From contig NZ_LJCP01000003.1 in assembly GCF_001399755.1 (NCBI RefSeq), positions 1 through 45,623 on the forward strand: a DNA stretch of 45,623 nt, given 5' to 3'. This document shows positions 42,389 through 45,623 of the stretch, piece after piece. The translations under genes were made by a program, and so were the position numbers. The notes below the pieces were generated by a model. The model saw only the letters and a list, made by a program, of their open reading frames with translations, was not told the DNA's origin and made no database searches. The stretch is from Thiohalorhabdus denitrificans (GTDB taxonomy: Bacteria; Pseudomonadota; Gammaproteobacteria; Thiohalorhabdales; Thiohalorhabdaceae). How positions within the stretch are numbered: position 1 is the stretch's first letter; each line of letters opens with the position of its first letter.

Positions 42389-42479
42389 CCGGGATGCGGG
42401 GTAAGCCCGGAGGGCGACTGATGGGATGCCCGAAGGGCAGGGACCCCTTGGGGCCTGGAGGGCTTGCCCCGCATCCCGG
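42389..42479. repeat. Long structured inverted repeat (possible structured RNA or REP-type element)
   Basis: The arm 42389-42408 (CCGGGATGCGGGGTAAGCCC) pairs with 42460-42479 over 20 bp with one G-U-type mismatch. The 51-base middle holds TGCCC-GAA-GGGCA (42427-42439) and a second GGACCC/GGGCCT hairpin (about 42441-42456), so the RNA would form a branched structure. It lies 60 bases before the start of the alpha/beta hydrolase and 104 bases after cbiZ. The text GCCCGGAGGGCGA inside the loop edge is of a kind seen in genomic repeats, so an interspersed element is an alternative to a dedicated regulatory RNA. Confidence 0.5.
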
Positions 42480-42538
42480 GCCCCGTGGGCCCTTCCGGCC
42501 GGATAAAGATGCTTCCTAACGGAGGAGATCGAGGCATC

Positions 42539-43429
42539 ATGCCGTATCTCGCGGGCCTGTTGGCCCTGCTCGGCGGGCTTGGTGGGATCTTCCTGGTGGG
42601 AGTCCACCTCGCCTTCCGCGTCCCACCGCGCCGGGAGACGGGCACCCCGGCTGCTTACGGGCTTTCCTTCCGGGAGGTGCGGATCCCCACGGTCCGGCGG
42701 CGACAACTGTTCGCCTGGTGGCTGCCCGGCCGGGCCTCCGCCCCCACCGTGATCATCCTTCACGGCTGGGGCGCCAACGCCGAGCTCATGCTGCCCCTGG
42801 CGGCGCCCTTCGCGGCGGCGGGCCTCAACGTGCTCCTGCTGGACGCCCGCGGCCACGGCCGTAGCGACCGCGACACCTTCGCCTCCATGCCGCGTTTCGC
42901 CGAGGACGCCGGGGCCGCCGTGGATTGGGTCAAGGCGCAAGAGGGCGGATCGCGAGGCGGAATCGTCCTGGTCGGCCACTCGGTGGGGGCGGGGGCGGTG
43001 CTGCTGGAGGCGGGGCGGCGCCGGGATGTGGGCGCCGTCATCAGCATCGCCGCTTTCGCTCATCCGCGGTGGATGATGAGCCGCTACCTGCGGGGCTTCC
43101 GCCTGCCGGGCGCCGTGGACCGGCTGGTGCAGGCCTACGTCCAGTGGCTTATCGGCCACCGCTTCGCGGACATCGCCCCGCTGCGTACCGTATGCCTGGT
43201 CCACTGCCCGCTGCTGCTGGTGCATGGCGAGGCAGACGCCACCGTACCCATCACCGATGGGGAGCGTCTGGCTTCCGTGTCCGGTGCCAGACTGCTCCGT
43301 ATCCCAGGGGCCGGTCATGGTTCGGTGGAGGAGGTAGAGGGGTACGGCGAGGGGCTGATCTCCTGGCTGCGGGACTCGCTACCTTGTGGGGTTTCTGCCG
43401 ATAAGTGCGGGACGGGAGGTTCCGACTGA
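42539..43429 (+). CDS. Alpha/beta hydrolase with an N-terminal membrane anchor
   Basis: The 296-residue protein has one N-terminal hydrophobic helix (MPYLAGLLALLGGLGGIFLVG) and then an alpha/beta hydrolase fold: ILHGWGANAE (oxyanion), LLDARGHGRSD, LVGHSVGAGA (nucleophile Ser near residue 148), LLLVHGEADATVP (Asp) and IPGAGHGSVEE (His). The helix suggests anchoring to the inner membrane. The substrate is not known; such anchored hydrolases are related to BioH/YqiA-type esterases only loosely. GGAGGAGATCGAGG precedes the ATG. A large structured repeat lies just upstream. Confidence 0.88.
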   Translation: MPYLAGLLALLGGLGGIFLVGVHLAFRVPPRRETGTPAAYGLSFREVRIPTVRRRQLFAWWLPGRASAPTVIILHGWGANAELMLPLAAPFAAAGLNVLLLDARGHGRSDRDTFASMPRFAEDAGAAVDWVKAQEGGSRGGIVLVGHSVGAGAVLLEAGRRRDVGAVISIAAFAHPRWMMSRYLRGFRLPGAVDRLVQAYVQWLIGHRFADIAPLRTVCLVHCPLLLVHGEADATVPITDGERLASVSGARLLRIPGAGHGSVEEVEGYGEGLISWLRDSLPCGVSADKCGTGGSD

Positions 43430-43527
43430 AACAGGTTCTGGTTGCGGAGCCAGCCAAGTAGGGGCTTTCCGGTTTGTCCCCGTTCTGCGCTAGGATGAAC
43501 CCACACCCCCGGGAAACCGGAACATCC

Positions 43528-43857
43528 ATGGTACGTACCATCGCATCTTCCCCAGGCCAGCCTATTCCGGAGCGTGTGCAGGAAGTGGCCCTGCTCGCCG
43601 CCGCCGCGGTGCGCGAAGAGCTGGGCCCCGGGGCCCGTGTGGTGTGGTTCGGGTCCTGGCCAAGGGGCCAGGCCCGGCCGCGTTCGGATCTCGACCTGGG
43701 GGTGGAACGGGATCCTGCCATTTCCCCGGGGGAGCTGGCGAAAGCCAGGGAGCGGCTGGAGGACCTTCCCACCCTTTATTCGGTGGATCTGGTGGACTTG
43801 GGTGAAGCAGGCCCCACCCTGCGGGAAGAGGTCGAACGCGAGGGGATGGCCTTATGA
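43528..43857 (+). CDS. MNT-type nucleotidyltransferase of an MNT-HEPN toxin-antitoxin pair
   Basis: The 109-residue protein has the minimal nucleotidyltransferase motif GSW (residues 42-44) followed by SDLDL (53-57), with a third Asp in VDLVDLGEA. It belongs to the HI0073-like family. In MNT-HEPN pairs the nucleotidyltransferase usually serves as antitoxin, adding AMP to the HEPN partner and blocking it. The 43528 ATG is used for the homologous part; an in-frame ATG at 43495 is also possible. It overlaps the HEPN gene by 4 bases (ATGA). Confidence 0.88.
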   Translation: MVRTIASSPGQPIPERVQEVALLAAAAVREELGPGARVVWFGSWPRGQARPRSDLDLGVERDPAISPGELAKARERLEDLPTLYSVDLVDLGEAGPTLREEVEREGMAL

Positions 43858-44228
43858 CCGCGCGGTGGGAAAGCCTGAACAAGGCAGTGGCCCGTTTCGC
43901 GGAGGCGCTGGATGCTCCGGAAACGGCCATGAACCGTGATGCCACCATCCAGCGCTTCGAGTTCTGCTTCGAATTGGCCTGGAAGGTGATCCAGGAAACG
44001 GCGCGCGGCCAAGGCCTTTCCTGCCAGTCCCCCAAGAGCTGTCTTCGCTTGGCCTTCCAGCAGGGATGGCTGGATGACGAGGAGCGGTGGCTGGCGATGC
44101 TGGAGGATCGGAATCGAACCAGTCATACCTACGACGAGGCCTTCGCTCATCAGCTTTACGGCAGGCTCGGCGCCTACCTCGAGCCTTTGCAGCACCTGAC
44201 CGCCCGGCTTCGGGAGCCGGAGAGCTGA
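43854..44228 (+). CDS. HEPN-type partner (HI0074 family)
   Basis: The 124-residue all-helical protein contains RNRTSH (residues 86-91), which fits the R-x(4-6)-H motif of HEPN ribonucleases, and belongs to the nucleotidyltransferase substrate-binding HI0074 family: the [14 protein letters not shown] block (residues 34-47) is a clear marker. In related pairs (HepT-MntA) the HEPN protein is the toxin and the MNT its antitoxin. Its start overlaps the MNT stop by 4 bases, so translation is coupled. Whether this pair is active cannot be told from sequence. Confidence 0.88.
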   Translation: MTARWESLNKAVARFAEALDAPETAMNRDATIQRFEFCFELAWKVIQETARGQGLSCQSPKSCLRLAFQQGWLDDEERWLAMLEDRNRTSHTYDEAFAHQLYGRLGAYLEPLQHLTARLREPES

Positions 44229-44248
44229 GAACAACCTTTCCCACCGGC

Positions 44249-44659
44249 ATGCTGCATATATCCAACCAGGTCCAGATCCCCGATAGCGAGATCGAGCTCC
44301 ATTACGTCCGGGCCCAGGGGGCCGGGGGCCAGAACGTGGACAAGGTGGCGACCGCCGTCCACCTGCGCTTCGACATCCGTGCCTCCTCCCTGCCCGAGCG
44401 CTACCGGGAGCGCCTGCTGGCCATGAACGACAACCGCATCACACGGGACGGTGTGGTGGTCATCAAGGCGCAGAGCTACCGCTCCCAGGAACAGAACCGC
44501 GCGGATGCCCTCGGCCGCCTCCAGGAGCTCATCCGCAGCGCCGGACACACCCCCAAGAAACGGCGGCCCACCCGGCCGAGCCGCGCCTCCCAGCGCAAGC
44601 GCAAGGAGGCCAAAAAGCAGCACAAGCAGAAGAAGGCCCTGCGCAAGAAGGTCTTCTGA
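44249..44659 (+). CDS. arfB: Alternative ribosome-rescue factor B (peptidyl-tRNA hydrolase ArfB)
   Basis: The 136-residue protein has the GGQ motif (residues 26-28, in [10 protein letters not shown]), which in ArfB (YaeJ) and release factors triggers peptidyl-tRNA hydrolysis, and the Lys/Arg-rich C-terminal tail (about 100-136) that enters the mRNA channel of a stalled ribosome. The tail, [19 protein letters not shown], matches the family and is intact. Its length agrees with E. coli ArfB (140). ATG 44249 is chosen because homology starts there. It follows the HEPN gene after 20 bases on the same strand and may share its transcript. Confidence 0.95.
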   Translation: MLHISNQVQIPDSEIELHYVRAQGAGGQNVDKVATAVHLRFDIRASSLPERYRERLLAMNDNRITRDGVVVIKAQSYRSQEQNRADALGRLQELIRSAGHTPKKRRPTRPSRASQRKRKEAKKQHKQKKALRKKVF

Positions 44660-44682
44660 ATGGAGGGTCTGCGGAGAACCAG

Positions 44683-45396
44683 GTGAGCAACGCTAGCGAT
44701 CCCCGCAGGGCGGGTCGAAAAACAGGTGGGGAGGATGCGGTGGCGGAGAGGGGTTGCCCGCTGTGCGGAGCGGAAGGGGCGGAGGACTACCACGCTGACG
44801 CTTGGCGGACCTACCTGTGCTGCGAGGTATGCGGCTTCGTCTTCGTCCCGCCCTCTCACCACCTTTCCCCCGAGGCGGAGCGCGCCGAGTACGACCGCCA
44901 CGACAACGCCGTGGACGATCCCGGCTACCGGCGCTTCTTGGAACGGCTCGCGGCGCCCCTGCGTGAGCGGGTGCCGGTCCCCGCCACCGGCCTGGATTTC
45001 GGCTGCGGCCCGGGGCCGGCGTTGGCGGCCATGCTCCGCGAGGCGGGCTACGAGGTGGCGGTCTACGACCCCTTCTACGCCCCCGACCCCTCCGTTTTGC
45101 GCCCCGGCCTGGACTTCATCACCGCCACCGAGGTGGTGGAGCATCTGGCCCGGCCCGGCGCCGAGCTGCGCAGGCTGGCGGGGCTTCTGCGCCCCGGGGG
45201 CTGGCTGGGCATCATGACCAAGCTGGTGCTTGACCGCGAGCGTTTCGCCACCTGGCACTACATCCGCGATCCCACCCACATCGGCTTCTTCTCCCGGACC
45301 AGTTTCCGGTGGTGGGCCGAGCGCGAGGGCCTGGAGCTGCAATTCGCGGGTGACGACGTCATCTTCTTGCAACGGCCCAACCCTATCCGGAAATGA
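44683..45396 (+). CDS. SAM-dependent methyltransferase with N-terminal zinc ribbon
   Basis: The 237-residue protein has an N-terminal zinc-ribbon-like segment (Cys pairs in GCPLCG and CCEVCG, residues about 24-52), then a methyltransferase core: LDFGCGPGPALAAML (motif I, about 104-118), VAVYDPF, ITATEVVEHL (about 145-154) and LLRPGGWLGIMT. This layout, Cys-rich N-terminus then Methyltransf_11/12, is common in enzymes acting on small or nucleotide-linked substrates. GGAGAACCAG precedes the GTG start at 44683. It ends in a terminator. Confidence 0.88.
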   Translation: MSNASDPRRAGRKTGGEDAVAERGCPLCGAEGAEDYHADAWRTYLCCEVCGFVFVPPSHHLSPEAERAEYDRHDNAVDDPGYRRFLERLAAPLRERVPVPATGLDFGCGPGPALAAMLREAGYEVAVYDPFYAPDPSVLRPGLDFITATEVVEHLARPGAELRRLAGLLRPGGWLGIMTKLVLDRERFATWHYIRDPTHIGFFSRTSFRWWAEREGLELQFAGDDVIFLQRPNPIRK

Positions 45397-45398
45397 AC

Positions 45399-45428
45399 AA
45401 GGCCCCCTGGCGCGCCAGGGGGCCTTTT
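45399..45428. terminator. Intrinsic terminator between convergent genes
   Basis: AAGGCCCCCTGG (45399-45410) pairs with CCAGGGGGCCTT (45415-45426) around CGCG, and TTTT follows (45425-45428). The A/T ends on both sides make it usable in both directions. Confidence 0.85.
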
Positions 45429-45450
45429 GGTGTTGTGGCGGGTCGGCGGT

Positions 45451-45623
45451 TCAGCCGTCGCCGAACGTCTCCTCCACGTGGGTCGTGAACTCCCCAGCGT
45501 CCTTGTACCCGGCGATGCGTGCGGACTGGATCTCCTCGCCGTCGGGGCCGAAGAACATGATGGCGGGCGGGCCGATGATGTTGAAGCGGCGCTGCAGCTC
45601 CTTGTGGGCGCCGCTCTGCTCGG
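45451..45623 (-). CDS. DsbD-like thioredoxin-domain protein, C-terminal end (partial)
   Basis: The 56 visible residues end at TGA (45453-45451). They read ELQRRFNIIGPPAIMFFGPDGE then I-Q-S-A-R-I-A-G-Y-K-D (written as two parts of one stretch), which is the cis-Pro region and end of the C-terminal thioredoxin domain of DsbD-type thiol:disulfide reductases: GPPAI-F-F-DG-E is its usual text. DsbD carries electrons from cytoplasmic thioredoxin to the periplasm. The N-terminal two-thirds, including the CxxC, is outside the window, so a smaller thioredoxin-like protein is possible. Confidence 0.7.
   Translation of the reverse strand, partial: EQSGAHKELQRRFNIIGPPAIMFFGPDGEEIQSARIAGYKDAGEFTTHVEETFGDG

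Noticed and set aside
44100-44130. tRNA-like TCGAATCGAACC-type text in the HEPN gene
   Set aside because: It lies inside a good coding frame and no acceptor or anticodon stem can be formed around it. I found no other tRNA candidates.

Overview
The window is a GC-rich (roughly two-thirds G+C by eye) bacterial chromosome segment. It is best explained as a gammaproteobacterium, plausibly a sulfur-oxidising or chemolithotrophic one. This is an inference from gene content: a SulP anion transporter, a TauE/SafE permease, a SoxH-like metallo-hydrolase, an exported DsrE-like protein, a DsbD end, an MltF lytic transglycosylase, an NlpD-type LysM/LytM lipoprotein, a YjjJ-type HipA and an HI0073/HI0074-type MNT-HEPN pair. 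I see no rRNA, tRNA or CRISPR array.

Layout. 0-9 kb is a worn, partly mobile region. It holds the 3' end of an IS3-family element, an FAD-linked oxidase followed by a 16-codon fossil of an Old Yellow Enzyme gene, a 5'-truncated higB with an intact higA, a fragment of a REP-associated (IS200-like) transposase that runs into a TauE/SafE permease, and a locally AT-richer stretch (3.5-7.3 kb) with a lipase, a lipoprotein, two unknown membrane proteins and a small ABM-like protein. A short palindromic repeat family (core AGGACACCCACTTTG) is scattered only through the intergenic gaps of this part. 7.5-10.5 kb holds a secreted SoxH-like MBL hydrolase divergent from sulP, whose leader carries a strong terminator. 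10.6-18.9 kb is rich in redox and detoxification genes: flavoprotein disulfide reductase, Old Yellow Enzyme, flavodoxin-like reductase, cupin, GST and SDR, interrupted by a YjjJ/HipA kinase toxin with putative operator repeats.

19-28 kb has a P-type ATPase, a YwaF-like membrane protein, a metzincin protease with an internal coiled coil, a DUF2202 ferritin-like protein, two methyltransferases, a two-haem cytochrome c peroxidase-like protein and a LysM/LytM lipoprotein. 28.3-35.4 kb has a DUF998 membrane protein, a secreted thioredoxin-fold protein, a histone-deacetylase-like enzyme, an ABC-2 exporter pair, a second SDR and an exported DUF151-PDZ protein. 35.5-45.6 kb has a histidine-kinase fossil, a CPXCG protein, a secreted sugar dehydrogenase, an LLM flavin oxidoreductase, a DsrE-like protein, MltF, a DUF429 protein, CbiZ, an alpha/beta hydrolase preceded by a long structured inverted repeat, the MNT-HEPN pair, ArfB, a zinc-ribbon methyltransferase and the 3' end of a DsbD-like gene.

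Most genes are single or two-gene units separated by clear hairpins. The tightest pairs are the ABC ATPase/permease and MNT/HEPN (both with 4-base ATGA overlaps) and the SDR with the 105-aa protein. The items most worth following are the sulP leader, the YjjJ operator repeats, the exported DUF151-PDZ fusion, the structured element before the alpha/beta hydrolase, and the gene fossils that record decay around the IS and REP elements.
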